The notes under the pieces were generated by a model. It was not told where the DNA came from. It saw only the letters and a program-made list of their open reading frames with translations, and ran no database searches. A program made the translations under genes and the position numbers. DNA of 64,000 nucleotides from Pseudomonas yamanorum (lineage in GTDB: Bacteria > Pseudomonadota > Gammaproteobacteria > Pseudomonadales > Pseudomonadaceae): the NCBI RefSeq assembly GCF_013386765.1, contig NZ_JACARE010000018.1, forward strand, positions 461,525 to 525,524, given 5' to 3'. Positions 26,808 through 34,708 of the stretch are shown here, one piece after another; position 1 is the stretch's first letter, and each line of letters opens with the position of its first letter.

Positions 26808-27449
26808 TCAGGCCACCCAAGGCGACTTGCGAATCACCTCGACAAAGTTCATCGGCTTGAACCCAGGCTCCTGATCCACCAACACATCGGTCTTCACGTT
26901 GCCAAACGTGGTCTGCGGACGATGGCGCAAGCCGTCGGCAAACGCGCAGATGATGCACTCCTTGAACCCTTCACCCCGAGGGTGCGCATGCACCACGGCT
27001 TCGCGCTGCACGCTGCTGAACGCCGCGTACTCCATCCCCAGCACGTCCATTTCCACGCCGGCCGTCACTAGCGCCACGGTCGGACGCAGATGCTTGGGCA
27101 CACCCGGTGTGGTGTGCAGGGCGATCGACAACCACACTTGCTCGATATCGTCGTCGCTCAACCCGTAAGGCTTGAGAAAGTCCGCCGCGGCGTTGGCGCC
27201 GTCCACTTCAAAACGCTCGTCGTCACTGCGGTGACCGTCCACCAGGCCCAAATCGTGGAACATCGCGCCGACGTACAGCAGCTCCGGGTTATAGGCCAAC
27301 TGCTGACGCTCACCGCTCAAGGCGCCGAACAGGAATACCCGGCGGGAGTGGTGGTACAGCAGGTCGGACTCGATGTCGCGGATGTATTCGGTGGTGGCCT
27401 TGGCCAGGGCGCTGTCCGGGATCTTGATGCCGGCGATGGTGGTGCTCAT
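26808..27449 (-). CDS. HD-domain protein (cyanamide hydratase-like)
   Basis: Protein of 213 aa with an HD metal site: His33-His34 (LLYHHSRRVFLFG), His65-Asp66 (GAMFHDLGLVDGH) and a later Asp/His pair (IALHTTPGVP). The layout resembles bacterial HD proteins related to yeast cyanamide hydratase rather than cyclic-nucleotide phosphodiesterases, although the substrate here is unknown. The start at 27449 was preferred over 27509 because of a GAGGAG-like site (AGGAGAACGACC) just ahead. It is divergent from a GlxA-type regulator that may control it. Confidence 0.8.
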   Translation of the reverse strand: MSTTIAGIKIPDSALAKATTEYIRDIESDLLYHHSRRVFLFGALSGERQQLAYNPELLYVGAMFHDLGLVDGHRSDDERFEVDGANAAADFLKPYGLSDDDIEQVWLSIALHTTPGVPKHLRPTVALVTAGVEMDVLGMEYAAFSSVQREAVVHAHPRGEGFKECIICAFADGLRHRPQTTFGNVKTDVLVDQEPGFKPMNFVEVIRKSPWVA

Positions 27450-27578
27450 GGTCGTTCTCCTCAAGAAAGCGCCGGGGTTGGCGCTGATGAGTCCAGTCTG
27501 GTCGCGCACCCGCGAGGGGGCTACGGCGGCGAGGGCGCGATCCCGGCCAATGTGCCGCGATATCGCGCCAAGCAGCCT

Positions 27579-27666
27579 GTGGGAGCTGGCTTGCCTGCGA
27601 TGCGGCCAACGCGGTTTGTCAGTTAGACTGAGGTGATGCCATCGCCGGCAAGCCAGCTCCTACAGG
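27579..27666. repeat. REP/REPIN palindrome
   Basis: TGTGGGAGCTGGCTTGCCTGCGAT and inverted partner ATCGCCGGCAAGCCAGCTCCTACA. It sits in the divergent region ahead of the GlxA-type regulator, so it lies upstream of a gene rather than at a 3' end. The right arm has drifted (GCCGG, TCCTAC). Confidence 0.88.
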
Positions 27667-27704
27667 GGTTTGTGTTTATTCAGTTGAAAAAGGTGTTCCT
27701 GCTC

Positions 27705-28670
27705 ATGGGCAAAACCGTCGCCATCCTGATCTTCCCCGGCGTCCAGTCACTGGACGTGACCGGGCCCCTGGATGTGTTCTGCGAGGCCAACCGGTTTCTG
27801 CCGCCCGGGGAGCATTACCAGCTGGAGGTGATTGGCCTGGGGCACGGCAACATGGCCTGTTCCAACGGCTTGTCATTGCAGGCTCACCGGCATTTCAGCG
27901 ACGCCCTCGAGCCGTACGACCTGCTGTTGATGGCCGGCGGGCCGCAGCTGCCGTTCGAGGATTTTGGCCCGGTATTCAATCAATGGCTGCGTGACGCCAG
28001 CGCGCGGGCGAAGCGCTTTGGCTCCATCTGCAACGGTGCCTTCCTGCTCGCCCGCGCCGGTTTGCTGGACGGGCGCACGGTCACCACCCACTGGGGCGAC
28101 GCCGCCGATCTGGCAAGCTTATGCCCGTCGGCCCAGGTGGAAGCCGACCGCCTCTATGTGCAGGACGGCAACCTCTACACCTCCGCCGGGGTGACGGCGG
28201 GCATTGACCTGTCGCTGTACCTGCTGGCCCAGGACCACGGCCCGGAAGTGGCCCTCAGCGTGGCCAAGCGTCTGGTGGTGTTTACCCAGCGTTCGGGCGG
28301 GCAGTCGCAGTTCAGCCCGTTTCTCACGCCCCACGCCGAAGCCACCTCGGCGGTGGCATTGGTGCAGCTGTACGTATTGGCCAACCTGACGGGCGACTTG
28401 ACCATCGCCGACCTGGCCAAGGCGGCGAACATGAGTGCGCGCAACTTCTCGCGGGTGTTTGCCCGGGAAGCGCAGATCACCCCGGCGGAGTTCGTCGAGC
28501 GGGCGCGGGTGGATGCGGCGCGGGTGATGCTGGAAAGCACCCACGCACCGCTCAAGACCGTGGCGTATCAGTGCGGCTTTCGCGATGCCCAGCACATGCG
28601 CAGTGTGTTCAATCGCCGGCTGGGCGTGACGCCGCAACAATTCCGGCTTAATTTTGCGGCGCCGGTTTGA
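27705..28670 (+). CDS. GlxA-family AraC transcriptional regulator
   Basis: Protein of 321 aa. The N-terminal half is a DJ-1/PfpI-like domain (VAILIFPGVQSLDVTGPLDVF, then the elbow FGSICNGAFLLARAGLLDGR with a Cys, and TTHWG). The C-terminal ~100 residues carry two AraC helix-turn-helix units (IADLAKAANMSARNFSRVF and VAYQCGFRDAQHMRSVFNRR). Such proteins sense small molecules and activate neighbouring genes. The ATG at 27705 is chosen; TTG 27684 would add seven residues. Its 3' end overlaps the convergent CMD gene by 23 bp. Effector unknown. Confidence 0.9.
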   Translation: MGKTVAILIFPGVQSLDVTGPLDVFCEANRFLPPGEHYQLEVIGLGHGNMACSNGLSLQAHRHFSDALEPYDLLLMAGGPQLPFEDFGPVFNQWLRDASARAKRFGSICNGAFLLARAGLLDGRTVTTHWGDAADLASLCPSAQVEADRLYVQDGNLYTSAGVTAGIDLSLYLLAQDHGPEVALSVAKRLVVFTQRSGGQSQFSPFLTPHAEATSAVALVQLYVLANLTGDLTIADLAKAANMSARNFSRVFAREAQITPAEFVERARVDAARVMLESTHAPLKTVAYQCGFRDAQHMRSVFNRRLGVTPQQFRLNFAAPV

Positions 28671-29001
28671 GCGTGTCGTAGGCTTCCAGGGCACGCAGCG
28701 AGTAGATGTACGCCGCGCCGGCATTCAGCGAGATCGCCGTGGCCAGGGTCGCGGCCACTTCTTCGCGGGTGGCGCCGGCCTTGATCGCTGCGTCGGCATG
28801 TACACCGATGCAACCGTCACAGCGGGTAGTGATGGCCACGGCGATGGAAATCAGCTCGCGGGTCTTGGCATCGAGGACGTTGTTTTCCTCGGCAGCTTCC
28901 CCCAGCGCCATGTAGGCTTTGACCATCTTCGGGTTGCTCTTGCCCAGCGAGCCAAAGGCTTTCTTCACGGTAGGCAGCAAGTCGGACCAGTTATTGAACA
29001 T
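28648..29001 (-). CDS. Carboxymuconolactone decarboxylase/AhpD-like protein
   Basis: Small all-helical protein of 117 aa with the AhpD core CxxCxxxH: Cys61, Cys64, His68 in TTRCDGCIGVHADAA. The rest (TRELISIAVAI ... TREEVAATLATAISLNAGAAYIYS) matches CMD-family trimers or hexamers. Proteins with this redox motif are usually peroxidase/disulfide reductants rather than true decarboxylases. It is divergent from the cupin-AraC regulator at 29101, a common arrangement in which that regulator controls the CMD gene. Confidence 0.9.
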   Translation of the reverse strand: MFNNWSDLLPTVKKAFGSLGKSNPKMVKAYMALGEAAEENNVLDAKTRELISIAVAITTRCDGCIGVHADAAIKAGATREEVAATLATAISLNAGAAYIYSLRALEAYDTLKPAPQN

Positions 29002-29100
29002 TGCGTTAACTCCTCAGCGGGTTGGGTATGAAGCCAGTGTGCCCGGTGCAGGTTTGCTGCTTTTGTTCGATCCACTCACCTTTTTGACCGATGCTCGCAA

Positions 29101-30003
29101 ATGAACTCCATCGACACCCTGATCGCCCTGGCCAACCTGCGGGGCAGCCTGGACCTGCGTTGCCAGTTCCAGGGCGCCTGGGCCATGGACCACGAGCCCG
29201 AGCCGCTCGGCGTGGCGCCGTATCACATCGTGCTGGCGGGCACCTGTCGCGCCGAATTGTCCGGCGGCCAGCAAGTGACGCTGGAGGAGGGCGACATCCT
29301 GTTGATGCCCGGTGGCGCGACGCACCTGGTGCGCAGCCAGGGCGTGCGGGTAGAGCCGGTGGCGCAGACTGTGATCGAGGGCGGCCTGCTGCCGATCCAT
29401 CGCCTGGGGAGTGATCAGCCGGACGTGGACATGCTCTGCGGCAGCTTTCGCTATAACCGCCAGTCGTTGTTGTTCAGCGCGCTGCCGGACTACCTGGTGG
29501 TGTCCAGCCGGCAGTGGCAGGCCGATGGACAGTTGGCGGCACTGATCGCCTTGCTGCGCAGCGAGGCGGACGGTCAGCAATTGGGCGCGCGGTTTTTTAT
29601 CGATGCGCTGTCATCGGCGTTGTTCACCCTGATTTTGCGGGCCTGGCTCACGCAGCAAGCCCCGGCGGCGGGCACCTTTGCCTTGCTGGCCGACAAACGC
29701 CTGGGCAAGGCCTGGCAGGCGATGTTGGCCGAGCCCGGGCATGAGTGGACCATCGATAGCCTGGCCAGCGCCGCGTCGATGTCCCGGGCGACGTTCATGC
29801 GGGCGTTTGTCAAAGTGGCGGGTGTGTCGCCGTGGGTGTTACTGACGCAGTTGCGCATGGAGTTGGCGTTCAACCTGCTGCATCAATCGCGGCTGAGCCT
29901 GACGGACATTGCCGCCCAGGCGGGGTATCAATCCCAGGCGGCGTTCAGCAAGAAATTCAAGGAAACCTACGGTGAGGCGCCGGGGCGGCTTCGAGCACGG
30001 TAG
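29101..30003 (+). CDS. AraC-family regulator with cupin sensor domain
   Basis: Protein of 300 aa. The N-terminal ~180 residues form a cupin-6 sensor (PYHIVLAGTCRAELSGGQQ, EEGDILLMPGGATHLV). The C terminus has two helix-turn-helix motifs (WTIDSLASAASMSRATFMRAF, LTDIAAQAGYQSQAAFSKKFK), ending in YGEAPGRLR. It probably controls the divergent CMD gene, from which it is separated by 99 bp. Signal unknown. Confidence 0.9.
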   Translation: MNSIDTLIALANLRGSLDLRCQFQGAWAMDHEPEPLGVAPYHIVLAGTCRAELSGGQQVTLEEGDILLMPGGATHLVRSQGVRVEPVAQTVIEGGLLPIHRLGSDQPDVDMLCGSFRYNRQSLLFSALPDYLVVSSRQWQADGQLAALIALLRSEADGQQLGARFFIDALSSALFTLILRAWLTQQAPAAGTFALLADKRLGKAWQAMLAEPGHEWTIDSLASAASMSRATFMRAFVKVAGVSPWVLLTQLRMELAFNLLHQSRLSLTDIAAQAGYQSQAAFSKKFKETYGEAPGRLRAR

Positions 30004-30024
30004 ATGCCACGATGGAGCGCTAAA

Positions 30025-30150
30025 TGTGGGAGCTGGCTTGTGTGGGAGCCGGGCTTGCCCGCGATGGCATCACCGCGGTGTAACTGAGATACCGAGGCGC
30101 CTGCATCGCAGGCAAGCCAGCTCCCACACAAGCCAGCTCCCACACAGTCC
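30025..30150. repeat. Nested REP element (REPIN inside a REP)
   Basis: Outer half-arms TGTGGGAGCTGGCTTG and CAAGCCAGCTCCCACACA enclose a complete inner element whose arms are TGTGGGAGCCGGGCTTGCCCGCGATGG and GCATCGCAGGCAAGCCAGCTCCCACA. The structure reads as one REP unit interrupted by another, and the inner element has one arm of each sequence variety. Confidence 0.88.
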
Positions 30151-30163
30151 ATATTTCAACCAC

Positions 30164-32518
30164 CTATCTGGCAGGCAACAGCTTCAGCGTACTGCGGGTA
30201 TTCGCCGTCACTTCCTCATCATTGAAATGCGCCTGCTCATACCCACCCTCGATATACGTCTGCGCCTGGTCGGAGTAGTGCTTGTCGAACGGCACGCCAC
30301 TCTGCCCGACCGGGTTGATGGTCAGCGCATGCGCAGCATCGGCGAAGTCGATCAGGCGCCGGGTCGACGGCCCGTACGTCACCGGCCACGGCGCCGGGCC
30401 GATCTGTGCCGACAGGTTGTTGGGCACTTCATGGGTACCGGGAGCGGCAAACGGGCCGACGTTGACGATCTTGTCCAACGGCTTCTGCGAGCCCAGCGGG
30501 TGGCCGTGGGTCAGGGTGTGGGCCTTGCCCCACTGCCACTGCGACGGGTCATCGCCGAAGGTCGCCTTGAGGTGTTGCAGGCTGTTGTCCCAGGCGAGCT
30601 TGACGGTGTCGGCGCGGTGGCCGTCCCACCAGGGCGAATCCGCTGAAGCCGTCAGGCGCGGCAAGGCGGCGTCCACCACGCGGGTGCTCAGGAGTGTCTT
30701 GAACATCGCGTCCCCCAGTTTCGGGCGAAACGCCGCATCGGTGAGGTTGAACAGGAACTGGTTGAACAGCGTGGCACTGGTGGAATCCAGCGGGTAATCA
30801 CCTTTCCACGTTGCCAGTTGCTCCACCAGTTTCAACTGCGCCGGGTCCTTGACCACTTCGCGCAGTACCGGCAACAGCGGCGCCAGCAGTCGCGGGCCAT
30901 AGGCGGTGGTGGTGCCGAGCTGCAGGGCCTGGCTGTTCTCCACGTCCCATTTCACGCTGTTGTCGCTCAGTTGCGCGTTCAGCTGCTGGCCACGGTCGGC
31001 GAGGTTGTAATAACCGGGAATCGGCATGCCGGTGGGCGACGCCGGCTGGGCGTTGGCGGACACCACATAACCCCGCGCCGGGTTTTCTTCCTGCGGGTTG
31101 GCGCTGAACGGGTAGAACCCGAGTTTGTCCGCCTGGGCGGTGCTGCCGTCGAGGATAAAGCCCGGGTTGACCCCCGCCGGGCGGATCGGCAATTGCGCTG
31201 CCGCCCACCAGCCGATATCGCCCTTGGCATTCGCCCATACGATGTTCAGGCCAGGCGCCTGGACCTTGGCCGCCGCCGCCCTGGCCTTGGCCAGCGTGTC
31301 GGCACGGTTGAGCTGGTAGAAACCGTCGAGGATCGGGTTCTCGGTATCGAGGAACGCCCACCACATGGCAATCGGCGTCTTGCCGGCGTTTTCCCCGAGC
31401 ACGTCATTGATGATCGGGCCGTGGGGCGAAGTGCGCAGGGTGAGGGTCACCGGGTCCTGGCCCTTGACCGCGATCTGCTGCTCGCTGCTGGTCATGTCCA
31501 CCCACTTGTCGTGGTACCAGACCTGGTTGGGGTTGTCCGGGTTGACCTTCTCGGCGATCAGGTCGAGGTCATCGTTCTGGAACATGGTCAGGCTCCAGCC
31601 GAAATCCTTGTTGTGGCCCAGGAACGCCACGGGCACCAGCGCGTTGTGATAACCGTAAAGCTCGAAGCCCGGCGCCGACAGCTGCGCCTCGTACCACACC
31701 GACGGTACCGAGAAGCGAATATGCGGGTCACCCGCCAGCAACGGCTTGCCGCTCTTGGTGCGGCTGCCGCTGATGGCCCAGGCGTTACTGCCTTCGAACT
31801 GCGGCAGGCCGTTGTCGGCCAGGGCCTGCTCGCTCAATTGGGCGATGGCGCCGAGGTCTTTCCAGTCTCCGGCCGCCAGGTTCAGCGCGCCCTTGGGCTG
31901 CCAGTCGAGGTCGAAGACTTTCAGGTAGTCGTTGCCCAACTGGTCGCGCACGTAAGTCAGCAAGGGTTCGGTGCGAAAGGCGGCGGCAAAGCTGTAGGCC
32001 AGGTAGCCGGCGACGCTGATGGTGTCTTCGGCGGTAAACGGGCGCTTGGGGATGCCCAGTACGTCGAACTCCATGGGGCTGGCGTGGCTGTCCTGATACT
32101 GGTTGACCCCGTCCAGGTAGGCTTGCAGGGCCTTCCAGGACGCCGACTCATGGTCCATGTGCTCGACGTAGCTCAAGGCGCGTTCGCGGATGCGCAGGCT
32201 GCGGAACAGTTTGTCGGTCTCCAGCAGCTTGGGGCCCAGCACTTCGGCCAGTTCGCCACGGGACAGGCGCCGCATGATTTCCATCTGGAACAGCCGGTCC
32301 TGGGCGTGCACATAGCCGAGGGCGCGGTACAGGTCGGTCTCGTTCTCGGCGCGGATATGCGGCACGCCACGGTCGTCGTAACGCACGGTGACCGAGCCTT
32401 GCAGGTGGGCCAGCTCCACCGTGCCCTGGCGGGTCGGTTGCTTGCTGTACACGTACCAGCCGGCGCCCACCATAAGGGCGACGAGCAGGATGGCCAGCGC
32501 GGTCAGGATGCGTTTCAT
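30164..32518 (-). CDS. Penicillin-acylase-family Ntn hydrolase (HacB/PvdQ-like)
   Basis: Precursor of 784 aa. A membrane/signal helix (ILTALAILLVALMVGAGWYVY) is followed by an alpha chain starting VRYDDRGVPHIRAENE and a spacer. The self-cleavage site is Gly243-Ser244 in FEGSNAWAISGSRT, whose Ser becomes the N-terminal nucleophile of the beta chain. LLAGDPHI, the His/Val/Asn oxyanion region and FGWSLTMFQND also match. It sits just after spuH as hacB (PA0305) does in PAO1 as I recall. HacB and relatives cleave acyl-homoserine lactones. The length fits HacB (about 795 aa). Periplasmic; true substrate unproven here. Confidence 0.88.
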   Translation of the reverse strand: MKRILTALAILLVALMVGAGWYVYSKQPTRQGTVELAHLQGSVTVRYDDRGVPHIRAENETDLYRALGYVHAQDRLFQMEIMRRLSRGELAEVLGPKLLETDKLFRSLRIRERALSYVEHMDHESASWKALQAYLDGVNQYQDSHASPMEFDVLGIPKRPFTAEDTISVAGYLAYSFAAAFRTEPLLTYVRDQLGNDYLKVFDLDWQPKGALNLAAGDWKDLGAIAQLSEQALADNGLPQFEGSNAWAISGSRTKSGKPLLAGDPHIRFSVPSVWYEAQLSAPGFELYGYHNALVPVAFLGHNKDFGWSLTMFQNDDLDLIAEKVNPDNPNQVWYHDKWVDMTSSEQQIAVKGQDPVTLTLRTSPHGPIINDVLGENAGKTPIAMWWAFLDTENPILDGFYQLNRADTLAKARAAAAKVQAPGLNIVWANAKGDIGWWAAAQLPIRPAGVNPGFILDGSTAQADKLGFYPFSANPQEENPARGYVVSANAQPASPTGMPIPGYYNLADRGQQLNAQLSDNSVKWDVENSQALQLGTTTAYGPRLLAPLLPVLREVVKDPAQLKLVEQLATWKGDYPLDSTSATLFNQFLFNLTDAAFRPKLGDAMFKTLLSTRVVDAALPRLTASADSPWWDGHRADTVKLAWDNSLQHLKATFGDDPSQWQWGKAHTLTHGHPLGSQKPLDKIVNVGPFAAPGTHEVPNNLSAQIGPAPWPVTYGPSTRRLIDFADAAHALTINPVGQSGVPFDKHYSDQAQTYIEGGYEQAHFNDEEVTANTRSTLKLLPAR

Positions 32519-32735
32519 GGGTTGTCCCTTATTAGTGATCCGGGCAGTTTAGTGGGTTTGGCGAGCGGTGAGGAAGAAGCTGTTGGCTTTGCGTTCCCTG
32601 AACCTCACCTGCATGAAGTTGGGGTTCTGAAGTTCGACGCGGATGGGCGGGTTATTATGTTTACTCTGTTACATGAAGCCCGCTGCGCCGTGATCAACCA
32701 GGCCATCCGGGCGCGCCTTTGCTATCACTTTCGGA
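32519..32735. other. Divergent region with possible decayed coding trace
   Basis: 217 bp between the acylase gene and the FemAB/GNAT gene. It must hold both promoters. One frame (about 32546-32735, +) is open and reads like protein (GEEEAVGFAFPEPHLHEVGV, then LKFDADGRVIMF) but has no ATG start, and it runs on into the next gene out of frame. It may be a gene remnant or chance. Confidence 0.3.
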
Positions 32736-33830
32736 ATGCAATTTATGTCAGATCCCAGCCGTGCACAGGTGCCTTATGCCTGCTGCATGGAAACGCCAGC
32801 GCTGATCAGCAGCTTTTTGCGCCACCCGCCGGTGGGCTTCAATGCCCAGCTGTCAGCACAGGGACTGCCGTACTTTTTCACCCGGTTCGACCTGCTGACC
32901 ACCGCCGACGATGAGCTGCGTGCCCGCCTGCACAGTTGGCCGGGGTACCGGTTGTGGCAGTCATGGCTGCACATCGACACCTGCTTTGTCGGCACCACGG
33001 TCAGCGAATATTCCCCGTTCCCGCTGAGCGTGCCACCGCAGGACCTGGCGCAATGGCTGCAACAGGAATGTGCCCCGCGACGCAAACTCACCATCGTCAA
33101 GGATGTACCGCTGGATTCTCCGCTGCTCAGCGTCGAGGACAATCGCTATGCACAGGCGTTGATCGAAGCCTGCACCCAGCGCGGGTTCATCAGCGTGGAG
33201 GGCCAGGCGCTGGCCTACGTGCCCATCGACTTCACCTCGACCGACGAGTATCTGTCGCGCTTGTCCCACAGCCGCCGGCGCAATATCCGCCGCAAGTTGC
33301 GCAGCCGCGAGGCATTGCGCATTGAAATCCTGGACACCGGCGATGCACGGTTCAGCGACGAGCAATGGCAGCAGGAGCTGTATCGGCTGTACAAGGCGGT
33401 GTATGCGCAGAGCGAGATCCACTTCGATTTACTCACCCCCGAATTTTTTATTCAGTTGCTGACCGATGCCGACAGCGGTGGGCATGTGTTCTGCTATTGG
33501 GACGAGGATGAGCTGGTGGGCTACAACCTGTGCTACCAGCAAGACGGCAAGCTGCTCGACAAGTACATCGGCCTGAACTACCCGCTGGCGCTGGAGCACA
33601 ACCTGTACTTTGTCAGCTGGTTTGTGAACCTCGAATACGCCCTGGCAAAGGGCCTGCAGTTTTACGTGGCGGGCTGGACCGACCCGCAGGTCAAGTCCAG
33701 CCTCGGCGCCAAATTCACCTTCACCCGCCATCTGGTGTGGGTGAGGAACCCGCTGTTACGCAAGGTGTTGAACCGCTTCCGTCACCACTTTGAAAGCGAC
33801 ATGCAATGGCAGCAGGAGCAAACCTCATGA
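32736..33830 (+). CDS. FemAB/GNAT-like acyltransferase, function unknown
   Basis: Protein of 364 aa. The central and C-terminal part resembles the FemAB-like/Acetyltransf_6 branch of the GNAT fold: LSRLSHSRRRNIRRKLRS (a basic helix common in these transferases), GHVFCYWDEDELVGYNLCYQ and YPLALEHNLYFVSWFVNLEYALAKG. The N-terminal ~130 residues are not recognised. FemAB-type enzymes transfer aminoacyl or acyl groups onto amines. A start at 32745 (MSDPSRAQ) is equally possible. Its stop overlaps the start of the next gene (ATGA), so it is coupled to the arginase-fold protein. No described pathway matches. Confidence 0.75.
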   Translation: MQFMSDPSRAQVPYACCMETPALISSFLRHPPVGFNAQLSAQGLPYFFTRFDLLTTADDELRARLHSWPGYRLWQSWLHIDTCFVGTTVSEYSPFPLSVPPQDLAQWLQQECAPRRKLTIVKDVPLDSPLLSVEDNRYAQALIEACTQRGFISVEGQALAYVPIDFTSTDEYLSRLSHSRRRNIRRKLRSREALRIEILDTGDARFSDEQWQQELYRLYKAVYAQSEIHFDLLTPEFFIQLLTDADSGGHVFCYWDEDELVGYNLCYQQDGKLLDKYIGLNYPLALEHNLYFVSWFVNLEYALAKGLQFYVAGWTDPQVKSSLGAKFTFTRHLVWVRNPLLRKVLNRFRHHFESDMQWQQEQTS

Positions 33831-34708
33831 GCCAGGCCCGCCCGGCGTTGATCCTCGATTTTGATGGCGCGGTGAGCAACATCCCTGGCGCCATCACCCT
33901 GCCGATGCAAACCTGGCAGGAGAAGATTCGTTTCGGCTGCCGCTGGGCGCAGTTCAAGGAACTGGAGAGCGCCCTGCAAGCGCAGATGCCCAGCGACTAC
34001 GGCTGTGTGTTTACCGGCAGCGGCGATTATCACCACCTCAGCCAGCTGTTGTTGAACCGCCTGCCCAGCCAGCAAAAAATCCAGCTGATCATTTGCGACA
34101 ACCACCCGGACAACATGCGTTATCCGTTTGGCATCCATTGCGGGTCCTGGGTCTACTGGGCCAGCCGCCTGCCGCAGGTCGAGCATGTTCACGTGCTGGG
34201 CATTGGCTCGCCGGATATTTCCCTCAAGCACGCCTGGGAGAATCACTGGTCGCCGCTGGTGAAACGCAAGCTGACCTACTGGAACACCAACGTCGATACC
34301 CGCTGGTTGAACTGGATCGGCGCGGGCCGCAGCAACCGGGCCTTCAGCAGTGCCGACGAGTTGATGAGCGCGTTCCTGGCGCAGCTCGACCGGTCGCTGC
34401 CGGTGTATCTCTCCATCGATAAAGACGTGTTGAGCCCGGAGGTGGTGAACACCAACTGGGACCAGGGCGAGTTTCTGGAGAAGCACCTGAATCATCTGAT
34501 CGATGCATGCCAGGGCAGCATCATTGGCGCCGACATTACCGGTGACGTGTCGGCCTACCACTACCAGAGCAAGTTCAAGCGTTGGCTGAGTGCGTCGGAT
34601 GGCCAGGAAGAATTGCCGGAGAACCAGGTGGTCATCTGGCAACAGCAGCAGAATGAGTTGAATGCACGCTTGCTGACCCGTATCGATCAGAGCTGGGTCA
34701 GCGCTTAA
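33827..34708 (+). CDS. Divergent arginase-fold protein, function unknown
   Basis: Protein of 293 aa with the ureohydrolase metal pattern in order: GSGDYHHLS (residues 64-72, replacing GGDHS), CDNHPDNM (Asp91-x-His93-x-Asp95) and YLSIDKDVLSPE (Asp198-x-Asp200), then IIGADITGD where arginases have a GxDxxExNP-like end. The usual DP after the DxD is SP. This supports a Mn-dependent arginase/agmatinase-like enzyme with a changed pocket. Peptide arginases of the UPF0489 type are one alternative relative. Translationally coupled to the upstream FemAB/GNAT-like gene. Its 3' end overlaps the convergent aminotransferase by 11 bp. Confidence 0.72.
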   Translation: MSQARPALILDFDGAVSNIPGAITLPMQTWQEKIRFGCRWAQFKELESALQAQMPSDYGCVFTGSGDYHHLSQLLLNRLPSQQKIQLIICDNHPDNMRYPFGIHCGSWVYWASRLPQVEHVHVLGIGSPDISLKHAWENHWSPLVKRKLTYWNTNVDTRWLNWIGAGRSNRAFSSADELMSAFLAQLDRSLPVYLSIDKDVLSPEVVNTNWDQGEFLEKHLNHLIDACQGSIIGADITGDVSAYHYQSKFKRWLSASDGQEELPENQVVIWQQQQNELNARLLTRIDQSWVSA

